Origin: Bradyrhizobium sp. CB3481
GTDB taxonomy: Bacteria > Pseudomonadota > Alphaproteobacteria > Rhizobiales > Xanthobacteraceae
Direction of reading: 5' to 3'
NCBI RefSeq assembly: GCF_029714305.1
Contig: NZ_CP121647.1
Location: 372,001-436,000 of the forward strand
Length of the DNA: 64,000 bases
Position numbers and translations under genes: made by a program. Shown here piece after piece: positions 8,084-19,301 of the stretch (position 1 is its first letter; each line of letters opens with the position of its first letter). Below the pieces are notes generated by a model, which had not been told where the DNA came from, ran no database searches, and saw only the letters and a program-made list of their open reading frames with translations.

Positions 8084-8857
8084 CTACTCCCCATTCCACC
8101 CGCACTTCCTGAGCCGCTCCCGCATATGCTCCGGCGCCGGTGCCACCACGCGCACCGGCTCCTTGTTCTTGGAAATCGGAATCACGATCTCGCGGGAATG
8201 CAGGTGCAGGATCGGTTCGCCGAAACGCGGGCCGTTGCCATAGATGTTATCGCCGACGATCGGCCAACCCATCGCCGACGTGTGCACGCGGAGTTGATGG
8301 GTGCGTCCGGTGACGGGCTCCAGCGTCAGCCAGGCGAGGCCGTCGCCGCGGCCACAGACCTTCCATGTCGTGACGGCTTTCTGGCCCTCCGGATCCGGCT
8401 TCTGCCACCAGCCGCGCTCAGCGTTGAGCCGTCCCAGCGGCATATCGATGGTGCCTTCGTCCTCGGCGGGGCCGCCCTCGACCACGGCCCAATAGGTCTT
8501 GCCGACCTTGCCATGCTTGAACAACAGGCCGAGCGAGGCGGTGGCCTTGCGATGGCGCCCCAGCACCAGGCAGCCGGAGGTATCCTTGTCGAGCCGGTGG
8601 GCCAGCACCGGCGGCCGCGGCAGGCCAAACCGCAGGGCGTCGAAAGACGCCTCCAGATTGGCGCCGCCCTTGGGACCGCGATGCACGGGAAGGCCGGCCG
8701 GCTTGTCGATGACAAGCATCAAGCCGTCGCGATGGAGCACGCGGGCCTGGATTTCATCCGCCGTTAAACCCGGGACATCAAAAGCTCCCGTGGACACTCC
8801 GGGAACATCGAAGGACAATCCGGGAACGCTGATAGGTTTGTTGTGACTTCCGCTCAT
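8084..8857 (-). CDS. RluA-family RNA pseudouridine synthase
   Basis: This 257-residue enzyme isomerises uridine to pseudouridine in RNA. The catalytic motif HRLDKDTSG is present, with the nucleophile Asp90; the preceding LMLVIDKPAGLPVHRGP and the later GRTHQLRVH complete the RluA signature. There is no S4 domain, so it is closer to the short RluA/RluC/TruC-like type. The first 32 residues are unusual: they repeat VPG three times (SVPGL, DVPGV, DVPGL), which looks like a short tandem duplication. The exact RNA target cannot be assigned. It is divergent from ftsY with a 28-base gap. Confidence 0.9.
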   Translation of the reverse strand: MSGSHNKPISVPGLSFDVPGVSTGAFDVPGLTADEIQARVLHRDGLMLVIDKPAGLPVHRGPKGGANLEASFDALRFGLPRPPVLAHRLDKDTSGCLVLGRHRKATASLGLLFKHGKVGKTYWAVVEGGPAEDEGTIDMPLGRLNAERGWWQKPDPEGQKAVTTWKVCGRGDGLAWLTLEPVTGRTHQLRVHTSAMGWPIVGDNIYGNGPRFGEPILHLHSREIVIPISKNKEPVRVVAPAPEHMRERLRKCGWNGE

Positions 8858-8885
8858 GGCGCGAAACCGCTAACACGTCCCCGAC

Positions 8886-9833
<948 letters not shown>

Positions 9834-9841
9834 GGTTTTCT

Positions 9842-9960
9842 TGTCATGCCCCGCGAAAGCGGGGCATCCAGTACGCCGGATCGCTGATTAGATCGAGGCG
9901 TCTCGGAGTACTGGATCACCCGCCCCAGTGCGCAATTGCGCACAAGGCGGGTGATGACGG
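9842..9960. repeat. Bradyrhizobium-type palindromic repeat, family A (copy 4, long right stem)
   Basis: It has a left arm TGTCATGCCCCGCGAAAGCG and a right arm with TACTGGATCACCCGCC. The right stem contains the nested palindrome TGCGCAATTGCGCA and ends in GGTGATGACGG. It separates ftsY from ispZ, which starts only 16 bases after it. Confidence 0.8.
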
Positions 9961-9976
9961 CAACACAGGAAGTGCA

Positions 9977-10579
9977 ATGGACAAGAACCAGCCGCATCCG
10001 CTGTTCAAGCTCGCGACCGAGCTGGGCCCGCTCATGGTGTTCTTTTTTGCCAACGCCAAGTTCAACCTGTTTGTTGCGACCGGCGCCTTCATGGTGGCGA
10101 TCGTGGTTGCGATGATCGCCTCTTATGTCGTGGTGCGGCACGTGCCCATGATGGCGATCGTCACCGCCGTGATCGTGCTGGTATTCGGCACGCTGACGTT
10201 GGTTTTGCACGACGAGACCTTCATCAAGGTCAAGCCGACGATGGTTTACGGCCTGTTTGCGGCGATCCTCGGCGGCGGCCTGTTGTTCGGGCGCTCCTTC
10301 ATCGCGATCCTGTTCAATCAGATGTTCAATCTGACCCCGAAGGGTTGGCGCATCCTGACCGCGCGCTGGGCGCTGTTCTTTTTGGTAATGGCCGTCCTGA
10401 ACGAAATCATCTGGCGCACGCAGTCGACCGATTTCTGGGTCAACTTCAAGGTTTTCGGAGCCGTCCCGATCACGATGGTGTTTGCGATTGCCCAGATGCC
10501 GCTGATGAAGCGCTACCATCTGGAGCCGGCCACGCTCGAAGCGAGCGAGGCGGAAGCGGGCGATGTGAGCAAGGGGTAG
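9977..10579 (+). CDS. ispZ: Intracellular septation protein A (YciB/IspZ family)
   Basis: This 200-residue polytopic inner-membrane protein has about five hydrophobic segments. The N-terminal segment [20 protein letters not shown] and the downstream [18 protein letters not shown] match the YciB/IspZ family, which is tied to cell-envelope synthesis and septation through division and elongation proteins. The ATG lies 16 bases after a palindromic repeat; the start region is fixed by the conserved N-terminus. Its position next to ftsY is a recurrent arrangement in alphaproteobacteria. Confidence 0.92.
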   Translation: MDKNQPHPLFKLATELGPLMVFFFANAKFNLFVATGAFMVAIVVAMIASYVVVRHVPMMAIVTAVIVLVFGTLTLVLHDETFIKVKPTMVYGLFAAILGGGLLFGRSFIAILFNQMFNLTPKGWRILTARWALFFLVMAVLNEIIWRTQSTDFWVNFKVFGAVPITMVFAIAQMPLMKRYHLEPATLEASEAEAGDVSKG

Positions 10580-10584
10580 GTGGC

Positions 10585-10727
10585 GTGTCCCGGACGCGGT
10601 GCAGCGCGTAGCGCTGCTCCGCAGAGCCGGGACCCATGTCTCCGTTCGATGTAGGCTCCGGCTCTGCAGCGCATCACCGGAGTCGCGCGAAGCGCGATCC
10701 CGGACGTGCTGCGCTGCGTCCGGGGCA
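10585..10727. repeat. Palindromic intergenic repeat between convergent genes
   Basis: The ends read GTGTCCCGGACGCGGTGCAG and GTGCTGCGCTGCGTCCGGGG, with inner arms AGAGCCGGGACCC and GCGATCCCGGACG that partly pair. It lies between the 3' ends of ispZ and the HhH gene and could act as a bidirectional hairpin. It is a separate family from the TCATGCCCCGC repeats. Confidence 0.65.
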
Positions 10728-10734
10728 AGAGAGT

Positions 10735-11094
10735 TCAGCTCTTCTGCTTGGCGATGATCTTGTCCTTGATCTTGTCGTAGGTCGCCTGCGGGACGATGCT
10801 CTTCTGCACCAGCTCGTCCTTGCCCTTGTACGGGCGGCCCGCGATGATCTTTGCCGAATAGGCCTTGCCGACGCCCGGCAGCGCATCGAGCTGCTCGGCG
10901 GTCGCCGAGTTGATGTCCAGCAACTCGGCCTTCGGCGCGGGCGCCATCTTCGACTCCGACCCCTTCGGCGCGGGGGCCATCTTGCTGTCGGACTTTGCCG
11001 CGGGCTGCGCCGTCTGGGCGATCGACGGCGTCGCCGTCATGAGGCCGAGCGTGAGCGCGGTGGCGAGAAGAGAAGCGAGCGTGAAATAACGCAT
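10735..11094 (-). CDS. Exported helix-hairpin-helix (ComEA-like) protein
   Basis: The 119-residue protein has a signal peptide ([20 protein letters not shown], cleavage near SIAQ). A Lys/Pro/Ala linker contains a duplicated [14 protein letters not shown] motif. A helix-hairpin-helix domain follows, [19 protein letters not shown] and [14 protein letters not shown]. HhH domains bind DNA without sequence specificity. ComEA-like exported versions take part in DNA uptake, but alone this gene does not prove competence. No other com genes are nearby. The gene is monocistronic and its 3' end faces ispZ. Confidence 0.8.
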   Translation of the reverse strand: MRYFTLASLLATALTLGLMTATPSIAQTAQPAAKSDSKMAPAPKGSESKMAPAPKAELLDINSATAEQLDALPGVGKAYSAKIIAGRPYKGKDELVQKSIVPQATYDKIKDKIIAKQKS

Positions 11095-11213
11095 GGGTGT
11101 CCCTCCAAGGACGGTTCTAGTAACGCCATAAAACTAGCTGCGAATTCATGGCGGCGCCATGGCTGTAAAATGAACGGCAGATAAAAGCCGACGAATATTT
11201 GAATCTCATTCTA

Positions 11214-11300
11214 CGTCGTCATTCCGGAGCGATGCGCAGCATCGAATCCGGAATCTCGAGATTCCGGGTCTGGTCCTTCGGACCATCCCGGAATGACGAC
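11214..11300. repeat. Palindromic intergenic repeat downstream of ccmG
   Basis: CGTCGTCATTCCGGAGCGAT at the left matches CCCGGAATGACGAC at the right. Inner hairpins pair GATGCGCAGCATC, GGAATCTCGAGATTCC and GGTCCTTCGGACC. It begins 8 bases beyond the ccmG stop and might also help to end the ccm transcript. Confidence 0.7.
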
Positions 11301-11307
11301 TATGTCG

Positions 11308-11901
11308 TCACTTCAACGCCTTCTCGATCTCGACCTTGAGCACGCTGTCGAGATTGGCCGGCGTCACCGGCCCGACCAGCTTGTAGCGGATGGTGCCGTC
11401 GCGGCCGACCACGAAGGTCTCGGGCACGCCGTAGACGCCCCATTCGATCGAAGCCCGGCCATTGCCGTCGACGCCGACCGCCGCAAACGGGTTGCCGTAG
11501 CGGCCGAGGAAGCGGCGGGCGTTGTCGGGCGAATCCTTGTAGTTGATGCCGACGATCTGCAGCCGCGTATCCCTCGCGAGCGTGGTCAATAGTGGCGCCT
11601 CGTCGTGGCACGGCACGCACCAGGACGCCCAGACATTGACGACAGAGACCTTGCCCTTGAACACGCCGGGGTCGAGCCCGGGAACTTTTGCCCCGTTCTG
11701 GACGAGGCCGTCCAGCGCCGGCAGCGTGGTCTGCGGCACCGGGCGCCCGATCAGGGCAGAGGGAATCCTCGAGGGATCGCCGCCGTAAAGCCTCAGCAGG
11801 AACAGCGCGGCGACGGCGAGGAAACCGAACAGCGGCAGCGCCACCAGCCAGCGCCGGCTGCGCGGCGGGCCGTCCGATGTTGTGGGGGCGGGCGCGGTCA
11901 T
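11308..11901 (-). CDS. ccmG: Thiol:disulfide interchange protein CcmG/DsbE
   Basis: CcmG is a membrane-anchored periplasmic thioredoxin-like reductant that keeps apocytochrome c or CcmH thiols reduced for haem ligation. The 197-residue sequence has one N-terminal membrane segment (about 19-37) and a thioredoxin-fold domain with the active-site motif WCVPC (Cys95, Cys98). It also has the DsbE-type GVYGVPETFVV cis-Pro loop. Its ATG overlaps the ccmD stop as TGATG, indicating translational coupling. It is the last gene of the cluster seen here. Confidence 0.95.
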   Translation of the reverse strand: MTAPAPTTSDGPPRSRRWLVALPLFGFLAVAALFLLRLYGGDPSRIPSALIGRPVPQTTLPALDGLVQNGAKVPGLDPGVFKGKVSVVNVWASWCVPCHDEAPLLTTLARDTRLQIVGINYKDSPDNARRFLGRYGNPFAAVGVDGNGRASIEWGVYGVPETFVVGRDGTIRYKLVGPVTPANLDSVLKVEIEKALK

Positions 11902-12077
11902 CAGATTTCCGTCGCCTGGCGGCCGGAACGCCTGACGGCGCCGGAGGCCTCGAGATCGCGCAGACGCTCCTTCTGGTTGCGATAATCGATCGCGATCCAG
12001 GCGATGAGAATTACTACGATCGCTGCGACCAGCGCGTAGGACGTCACGATAAAGGAGGCATAGGGCCCGAGCGACAT
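11901..12077 (-). CDS. ccmD: Haem exporter protein CcmD
   Basis: This 58-residue protein begins [20 protein letters not shown] and has a single membrane helix (about 8-28) followed by a charged segment [16 protein letters not shown]. Small size, topology and place between ccmC and ccmG identify CcmD, which helps release holo-CcmE from the CcmABC complex. Its stop overlaps the ccmG start by one base. Only four bases separate it from the ccmC stop. Confidence 0.9.
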   Translation of the reverse strand: MSLGPYASFIVTSYALVAAIVVILIAWIAIDYRNQKERLRDLEASGAVRRSGRQATEI

Positions 12078-12081
12078 CGTC

Positions 12082-12813
12082 TCACGCCGCCTGCTGGCTG
12101 GCTTGCATCATCTGCAAGCTGCGCACCCGCCGGCGCAGGATCTCGTTGCGCATCGCCGCGATATGCAGCGTCACGAACAAGAGTGAGAAGCCGACCGCCA
12201 TCACAAGGAGCGGAATCAGGAACGCCTTGTCGAGCGAGGTGCCGCCCATGCGCATCACCGATGCCGGCTGATGCAGCGTGTTCCACCAGTCGACGGAGAA
12301 CTTGATGATCGGCAAATTGAGCGCACCGACCAGCGTCAGCACCGCGGCGGCCCGTGCCGCCCGCGACGGATCGTCGACCGCGCGCCACAGCGCCATCAGG
12401 CCGAGATACATCAGGAACAGGATCAGCACCGAGGTCAGCCGCGCGTCCCATTCCCAATAAGTGCCCCACATCGGCCGGCCCCACAGCGCGCCGGTGACCA
12501 GCGCGAGAAAGGTGAAGGCCGCGCCGATCGGCGCCGCCGCCTTGGCCGCGACATCGGCGAGCGGATGCCGCCACACCAGCGTGCCCAGCGCCGCAATGCT
12601 CATCACGCCCCAGACGAACATCGAAAGCCACGCGTTCGGCACGTGGATGAACATGATCTTGACGGTGGCGCCCTGCTGATAATCGTCGGGCGCCGTTGCC
12701 GCCTGGTACAGGCCGATCAGCAGCAGGATCGCGGTCGCGCCCGCCAGCCACGGCAGCACGCGCGCCGTCAGCGACAGGAATTTGGTGGGATTGGCGAGGT
12801 CGATCAGCGTCAT
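12082..12813 (-). CDS. ccmC: Haem exporter membrane subunit CcmC
   Basis: CcmC is the haem-handling membrane protein that delivers haem to the chaperone CcmE during cytochrome c biogenesis. The 243-residue sequence has six predicted hydrophobic segments and the tryptophan-rich periplasmic haem-binding motif, [18 protein letters not shown], at about 130. Histidines flanking it ([15 protein letters not shown]) fit the two haem-ligand positions. ccmB lies upstream at a distance of 90 bases and ccmD is immediately downstream. Confidence 0.95.
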   Translation of the reverse strand: MTLIDLANPTKFLSLTARVLPWLAGATAILLLIGLYQAATAPDDYQQGATVKIMFIHVPNAWLSMFVWGVMSIAALGTLVWRHPLADVAAKAAAPIGAAFTFLALVTGALWGRPMWGTYWEWDARLTSVLILFLMYLGLMALWRAVDDPSRAARAAAVLTLVGALNLPIIKFSVDWWNTLHQPASVMRMGGTSLDKAFLIPLLVMAVGFSLLFVTLHIAAMRNEILRRRVRSLQMMQASQQAA

Positions 12814-12903
12814 GGCATCCTGATAGTCGTCAAGCGTGGGGCAGGCAATGCGACATGGTTTGTTTCATATTGCCTCCGCGAGAGTTGATCGGCGTCAAGT
12901 TTG

Positions 12904-13572
12904 TCAGTCCAGGCCGTGCCGCAGGCTGGCCGCGGCGGCGAACGGCCCGACCACGAGACTGACCAGGGACAGTGCGCACAGAATCGAAAACGGTGTTCCA
13001 AACGACAAAGGCCCTGATATTGCGGCCTGCGACGCGGCAACCCCGAAGATCAGCACCGGGATCGAAAGCGGCAGCACCAGGACCGCCAGCAAGAGGCCGC
13101 CGCGGTGCAGCGTTACGGCAAGCGCCGCGCCGATCATCCCGGTAAACGTCAGCGCCGGCGTCCCCACCAGCAGCGTCAGCGCCACGGCTGACGTCGCGGT
13201 AACATCGAGATTGAGCAAGAGGCCGAGCGCCGGCGTCGCCACGATCAACGGAACGCCGGCGGCGAGCCAGTGCGCCAGCGCTTTTGCCGCGCAGGCGAGT
13301 TCCAGCGGCGTTCGCCCCATCACGATCAGATCCAGCGAGCCGTCCTCATGGTCGGCGGTGAAGAGACGGTCGAGCGTCAGCAGGCTGGCGAGCAGGGCGC
13401 CGAGCCAGAGGATCGCGGGTCCGAGCCGCGCCAGCAGCGGCAGGTCCGGCCCGATCGCGAACGGCATCAGCACGGTGACGGTAAGGAAGAACAGCACACC
13501 GATCAGCGCCCCGCCGCCGACGCGGAGCGCGATCCTGATGTCCCGGCGAATCAGCGCGGCGAGGGCGGTCAT
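12904..13572 (-). CDS. ccmB: Haem exporter membrane subunit CcmB
   Basis: CcmB forms the membrane part of the CcmAB ABC complex, which uses ATP to release holo-CcmE. The 222-residue protein has about six membrane segments and starts MTALAALIRRDIRIALRVGG, which matches family N-termini and length. The reading frame stays open for another 83 codons upstream, but those codons run through a palindromic repeat and are very unlikely to be translated. The start at 13572 is therefore preferred. Usual neighbours ccmA and ccmC flank it. Confidence 0.93.
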   Translation of the reverse strand: MTALAALIRRDIRIALRVGGGALIGVLFFLTVTVLMPFAIGPDLPLLARLGPAILWLGALLASLLTLDRLFTADHEDGSLDLIVMGRTPLELACAAKALAHWLAAGVPLIVATPALGLLLNLDVTATSAVALTLLVGTPALTFTGMIGAALAVTLHRGGLLLAVLVLPLSIPVLIFGVAASQAAISGPLSFGTPFSILCALSLVSLVVGPFAAAASLRHGLD

Positions 13573-13631
13573 GCGGGGCGCTCTTCCGAACGGTTGTTTG
13601 GAGCGAAGACCCGTTGCCGCGCAAACGGTGC

Positions 13632-13776
13632 GCTCCCTCCCCTTGCGGGGGAGGGCGGGGGAGAGGGGTGACCCAGCAAATGGTGTTCGAGTGATGCGCT
13701 TGTTGCGAGAGGCCAAACCGAGAGAGCACGTCGTGTGGCACCCCTCTCCCTGACCCTCCCCCGCAAGGGGGGAGGG
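13632..13776. repeat. Palindromic element between ccmA and ccmB
   Basis: The left arm holds CTCCCTCCCCTTGCGGGGGA then GGGGAGAGGGGTG. The right arm holds CACCCCTCTCCCTGACCC then CCCCGCAAGGGGGGAGGG. The arms are inverted copies about 65 bases apart, so a very stable hairpin can form in the ccmAB transcript. Part of the element is read through in the open frame upstream of ccmB. Confidence 0.75.
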
Positions 13777-13817
13777 AACGGAGAGGCATGTGCTCACGGC
13801 TACGGAAGTCAACGCCA

Positions 13818-14420
13818 TCACTTCGTACCTCCCATCCGCAGTTCCCGTGCTTCGATCCCGAGCGGGGTATGCGTCGCGGCGATAATGATCCCGCCGCCTG
13901 CAAGGTGCTCGCGCATGACGCCGACGAACAAATCCTGGCCGGCGGTATCAAGCGCCGAGGTCGGCTCATCCAGCAGCCAGACCGGCCGGCGCACCACGAG
14001 CAGGCGGGCGATCGAAAGCCGCCGTCGCTGGCCGGCCGAGAGGTAGGCTGCCGGCAGGTTCGTGGCGTGGGCAAGCCCGACCGCCGTGAGGCATTGGCCG
14101 ACATCCCCGGCCTTGCCGCCGAGAAAATCCCGCCAGAACGACAGGTTTTCGTGCACGCTCAGCGCCGGTTTCAGCGCGTCGCGGTGGCCGAGATAGTGCG
14201 CCTGCTCCGGCAAGGTCAGCTCGGCCTCGCCGCCTTCCAGTTCGACCGATCCGCCCGCCGGTACCAGCAGGCCGGCCAAGAGGCGCAGCAGCGAGGTCTT
14301 GCCCGAGCCGTTCGGCCCGATCACCGCCAGCACCTCGCCGGATGAGGCTTCGAAATGGAGGCCGGAGAACACCCCGCGGCCGCCCCTGATACAGTCGATT
14401 TGGCGTCCCGAGAGCCGCAT
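13818..14420 (-). CDS. ccmA: Haem exporter ATP-binding protein CcmA
   Basis: CcmA is the ATPase subunit of the CcmABCD haem-release complex. The 200 residues carry Walker [10 protein letters not shown] (35-43), the signature [16 protein letters not shown] and Walker [13 protein letters not shown]. The usual ABC linker LSGGQ is changed to LSAGQ, as is common in CcmA. It is the first gene of the ccm cluster and diverges from acnA across a 226-base gap. A 245-base spacer containing a palindromic element separates it from ccmB, where other genomes often have short gaps or overlap. Confidence 0.94.
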   Translation of the reverse strand: MRLSGRQIDCIRGGRGVFSGLHFEASSGEVLAVIGPNGSGKTSLLRLLAGLLVPAGGSVELEGGEAELTLPEQAHYLGHRDALKPALSVHENLSFWRDFLGGKAGDVGQCLTAVGLAHATNLPAAYLSAGQRRRLSIARLLVVRRPVWLLDEPTSALDTAGQDLFVGVMREHLAGGGIIIAATHTPLGIEARELRMGGTK

Positions 14421-14449
14421 TTTACGTCGTCACAGCCCTCTGAAATTGA

Positions 14450-14480
14450 TGGGTACCGCGTCAGAATTTGTGGGTACCGC
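14450..14480. promoter_or_regulatory. Direct repeat in the ccmA-acnA divergent promoter region
   Basis: GGGTACCGC occurs at 14451-14459 and again at 14472-14480, a spacing of 21 bases or two helical turns. Similar AT-rich flanks (GAAATTGAT and GAATTTGT) precede both. Such spacing suits a regulator binding on one face of the helix. TTCTAGAA at 14514-14521 is a further palindrome in this region. The regulator is unknown. Confidence 0.35.
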
Positions 14481-14646
14481 ATTGCTGCAGCACGTTTGTC
14501 GGTGTGGCGGCGCTTCTAGAAAGATTCTATAAGCCCGGAACTTGATGCAGCACACAATCGGCGGCTGCAAGCCATCAGGCCAAGCCTCACGCTGAAGGTG
14601 TTTAAATACCCTTGCCGGGTATAACTAGAATTTGGGATTCCTGACA

Positions 14647-17367
<2,721 letters not shown>

Positions 17368-17380
17368 AGTTCTCTTTTTG

Positions 17381-17427
17381 ACGCGTTTTCTTCACGCGAA
17401 CCGGTAACCACTTCGCTTGAAAACGCT
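17381..17427. repeat. Short dispersed repeat with ACGCGTTTTC/GAAAACGC arms
   Basis: ACGCGTTTTCTTCACGCGAA is followed by CCGGTAACCACTTCGC and TTGAAAACGCT, giving an imperfect inverted repeat around CCGGT. Near-identical short palindromes are common between genes in Bradyrhizobium and related Rhizobiales. Only this copy is in the window. Confidence 0.5.
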
Positions 17428-17483
17428 TTGAAACGCGGATTTGTGATCAGTGCCTCACTTCGAAGTGAGTGGCGACCAAAGAG

Positions 17484-17509
17484 AAGGCGGCCTATGACAA
17501 GGCCGCTTT
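17484..17509 (+). terminator. Intrinsic terminator of acnA
   Basis: A 9-base-pair stem, AAGGCGGCC with GGCCGCTTT and one G-U pair, encloses the loop TATGACAA and ends in T-rich sequence. It lies about 120 bases after the acnA stop. Confidence 0.6.
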
Positions 17510-17588
17510 CGCGTGTCTGGGGCACGCTTGTCAGGAGATCAACCATGCCCCGTACAACTACGGATGGATGCTACCACCGGTTCGCACG

Positions 17589-18350
17589 ATGACACCGACG
17601 GCCTTTAATTCCATATCGCGATGGTCCGGTGCGCTCGGTGTCTGCGCGATCATCGCGGTCATTCGCCCGGCCCATGCCGATCCGCGCGCCGTGGTCGAAT
17701 TGTTCACCTCGCAAGGCTGCTCGTCCTGTCCGCCGGCTGACCGCCTCGTCGGCGAACTGGCGAAAGATCCGTCGGTGATCGCGCTGAGCATGCCTGTCGA
17801 TTACTGGGACTATCTTGGCTGGAAGGACACGCTCGCGGACTCGCGCTTCAGTGCGCGCCAGAAGGCCTATTCGCGTGCACGCGGCGATCGCAATCTCTAC
17901 ACGCCGCAGATGATCGTCAACGGCTCGGCGCAGGTGATCGGCAGCGATCGCACCGCGATCGACGGCGCCATCAAGACGACCGGTAAGGCCGACGGCGTGA
18001 TGTCGCTGCCGGTGACGATGACTTTGTCGGGCAAGCTGCTCAACGTCTCGGTCGACGCAAGCAAGGTGTCGACCGCGATGGGCCATGGCGAAGTGTGGCT
18101 CTGCTCGGTGTCGCGCGCGGTGCCGATTTCGATCGGGCGCGGCGAGAACCGCGGCCGCGAGATCACCTACTACAACGTGGTGCGCAGTCTCGTGAAGGTC
18201 GGCGACTGGAACGGCGGTTCAGGAAGCTGGACCATTCCGCTGGAGAGCATCTCGCACGATGGCGTCGATGCCGCCGTCGTCTATGTCCAGGACGGCAATC
18301 GCGACAAGCCGGGCGCGATGCTCGGCGCAGCCATGACCGAGCTGCGCTAG
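17589..18350 (+). CDS. DUF1223 thioredoxin-fold secreted protein
   Basis: The 253-residue protein has an N-terminal signal peptide ending RPAHA (about residue 30). It is followed by AVVELFTSQGCSSCPPADR, with a CxxC pair (Cys44, Cys47) as in thioredoxin-like DUF1223 proteins. DYWDYLGWKDTLADSRFSAR and TPQMIVNG are further family hallmarks. The role in the periplasm is presumed to be redox, but it is not established. The frame is open for 40 codons further upstream through the acnA terminator, so the ATG at 17589, which gives a clean signal peptide, is preferred. Confidence 0.85.
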   Translation: MTPTAFNSISRWSGALGVCAIIAVIRPAHADPRAVVELFTSQGCSSCPPADRLVGELAKDPSVIALSMPVDYWDYLGWKDTLADSRFSARQKAYSRARGDRNLYTPQMIVNGSAQVIGSDRTAIDGAIKTTGKADGVMSLPVTMTLSGKLLNVSVDASKVSTAMGHGEVWLCSVSRAVPISIGRGENRGREITYYNVVRSLVKVGDWNGGSGSWTIPLESISHDGVDAAVVYVQDGNRDKPGAMLGAAMTELR

Positions 18351-18454
18351 CGCGGCTTCGAGTTTTCTGAACGGGTGCCGTCTGAGCGGGTGCCGGTTGG
18401 GCAGCCGTGGTTTGACGCGGGCGAACGCGGTCGCGTGCAATCGGCCCACAAACG

Positions 18455-18480
18455 AAAAAGGACCAACTTTCGTTGGCCCA
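18455..18480 (-). terminator. Intrinsic terminator, minus strand
   Basis: Read on the minus strand, GGGCCAAC pairs with GTTGGTCC (one G-U pair) around the tetraloop GAAA, and five T residues follow immediately. It is a textbook rho-independent terminator. No minus-strand coding gene precedes it closely, so it probably ends an RNA gene starting somewhere in 18580-18650. Confidence 0.7.
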
Positions 18481-18580
18481 GTATCGGGATTAACTCCCTC
18501 TGCGAACAGGCCCGATCCCGACGGCCCCGGGGGGCTGGGGGCTGAGGAATCCGGAACCGAAAGGACCGGGCCAACGCAGG
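18455..18580 (-). ncRNA. Candidate structured non-coding RNA (not a recognised family)
   Basis: On the minus strand CGTTGGCCCGGT (18576-18565) pairs with ACTGGGCCAACG (18482-18471), a 12-base-pair stem with one G-U pair. Inside it TCGGGAT (18521-18515) pairs with ATCCCGA (18490-18484) and encloses CTG-TTCG-CAG, a UUCG-capped hairpin. The 3' arm of the long stem is also the 5' arm of the terminator at 18455-18480, so the two folds exclude each other. The 5' end is unknown. I compared it from memory with 4.5S, 6S, tmRNA and RNase P signatures and saw no match. Confidence 0.45.
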
Positions 18581-18755
18581 ATTTTCTTTTCGCAACCTAG
18601 CGGGGCAGGCGGTTGGCGGAAGTGGGGCAGCAATAAGATTCCGCTAACGATCCCGTGAATCCACGGATTCGGCGATGTCGCGTGTCGGACGCGATTTCTT
18701 TCGCATTTACACCCCCTTGCGGCATCCTGCGGTTAGCGCGATCATGTAAATCTCA

Positions 18756-18801
18756 GCATGCTCCCGAAAAGTGGGGTCCGGTTTTCGGAACGAGAGCATG
18801 C
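18756..18801. repeat. Short dispersed palindrome upstream of DUF2794
   Basis: GCATGCTCCCGAAAAGTGG and CCGGTTTTCGGAACGAGAGC followed by ATGC form an inverted repeat with arms of about 18 bases. Very similar palindromes recur in Rhizobiales genomes. It ends 22 bases before the DUF2794 start. Confidence 0.55.
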
Positions 18802-18823
18802 CCGAGATGACAGGAGGCGCTCG

Positions 18824-19195
18824 ATGAATTTGATATCGGAGGACACCGATCCGAGCGAGAGCCGCGCAGTGGCGCGCCCCGCCACTGCAGTTCCCCCGCC
18901 GAATCGGGTCACCTTCAACCGTCTCGAACTCAACCGCATCCTCAATCTGTATGGTCGCATGGTCGCCGACGGCGAATGGCGCGACTACGCCATCGATTTC
19001 ATGAAGGAGCGTGCGGTGTTTTCGGTATTCCGCCGCGCTTCGGAAGTTCCCATCTACCGCATCGAGAAGGACCCGCGCCTGGCGCGCAAACAGGGCATGT
19101 ACAGCGTGATCTCGGCGACCGGGCTGATCCTGCGCCGCGGCCACGAGCTCGAGCGGGTGCTGCTGGTGATCGATCGCAAGCTGGCGGTGGTCTAG
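18824..19195 (+). CDS. DUF2794 family protein
   Basis: The 123-residue protein belongs to a small family of unknown function confined mainly to alphaproteobacteria. The conserved core starts at VTFNRLELNRILNLYGRMVA and includes YRIEKDPRLARKQGMYSV. No signal peptide or membrane segment is present, so it should be cytoplasmic. The start ATG is fixed by a strong AGGAGG site eight bases upstream. A longer open frame running upstream through a palindrome is rejected. Confidence 0.85.
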   Translation: MNLISEDTDPSESRAVARPATAVPPPNRVTFNRLELNRILNLYGRMVADGEWRDYAIDFMKERAVFSVFRRASEVPIYRIEKDPRLARKQGMYSVISATGLILRRGHELERVLLVIDRKLAVV

Positions 19196-19205
19196 CGAAG
19201 GTGCG

Positions 19206-19297
19206 GTAGGGTGGGCAAAGGCGCGCAGCGGCGTGCCCACCATTTCTCCCCAAGGCACGGTTTTGATGGTGGGCACGCTTCGCTTTGCCCACCCTAC
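19206..19297. repeat. Palindromic intergenic repeat between convergent genes
   Basis: GTAGGGTGGGCAAAGGCGCG at the left pairs with CGCTTTGCCCACCCTAC at the right. A second pair, GCGTGCCCACCAT and ATGGTGGGCACGC, lies inside. It fills the gap between the DUF2794 and GNAT genes. Confidence 0.75.
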
Positions 19298-19301
19298 AAC
19301 A

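Larger units (their letters stand above)
18351..18823. other. 473-base intergenic region with a structured RNA candidate
   Basis: This gap has no convincing gene. It holds a terminator-like hairpin and a long-range stem on the minus strand (18455-18580, listed separately). A short dispersed palindrome (18756-18801) lies just before the DUF2794 gene. Between 18600 and 18750 nothing clear was recognised apart from an inverted repeat AATCCGTGGATT at about 18658-18670. Confidence 0.5.

Noticed and set aside
10735..11094. ComEA-like protein as evidence of a DNA uptake system
   Set aside because: No other competence genes are in the window and the HhH motif alone is not specific.
13573..13821. N-terminal extension of ccmB to 13821
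   Set aside because: The extra codons run through the palindromic element and would give a non-homologous 83-residue leader; CcmB of 222 residues is the usual size.
17469..17588. Upstream extension of the DUF1223 gene
   Set aside because: It crosses the acnA terminator hairpin and gives no signal peptide at its N-terminus.
18455..18580. The structured RNA region as a 4.5S or 6S RNA gene
   Set aside because: The SRP loop motif (GGAAGGAAGC-like) is missing, and the gene neighbours do not match the usual 6S context.
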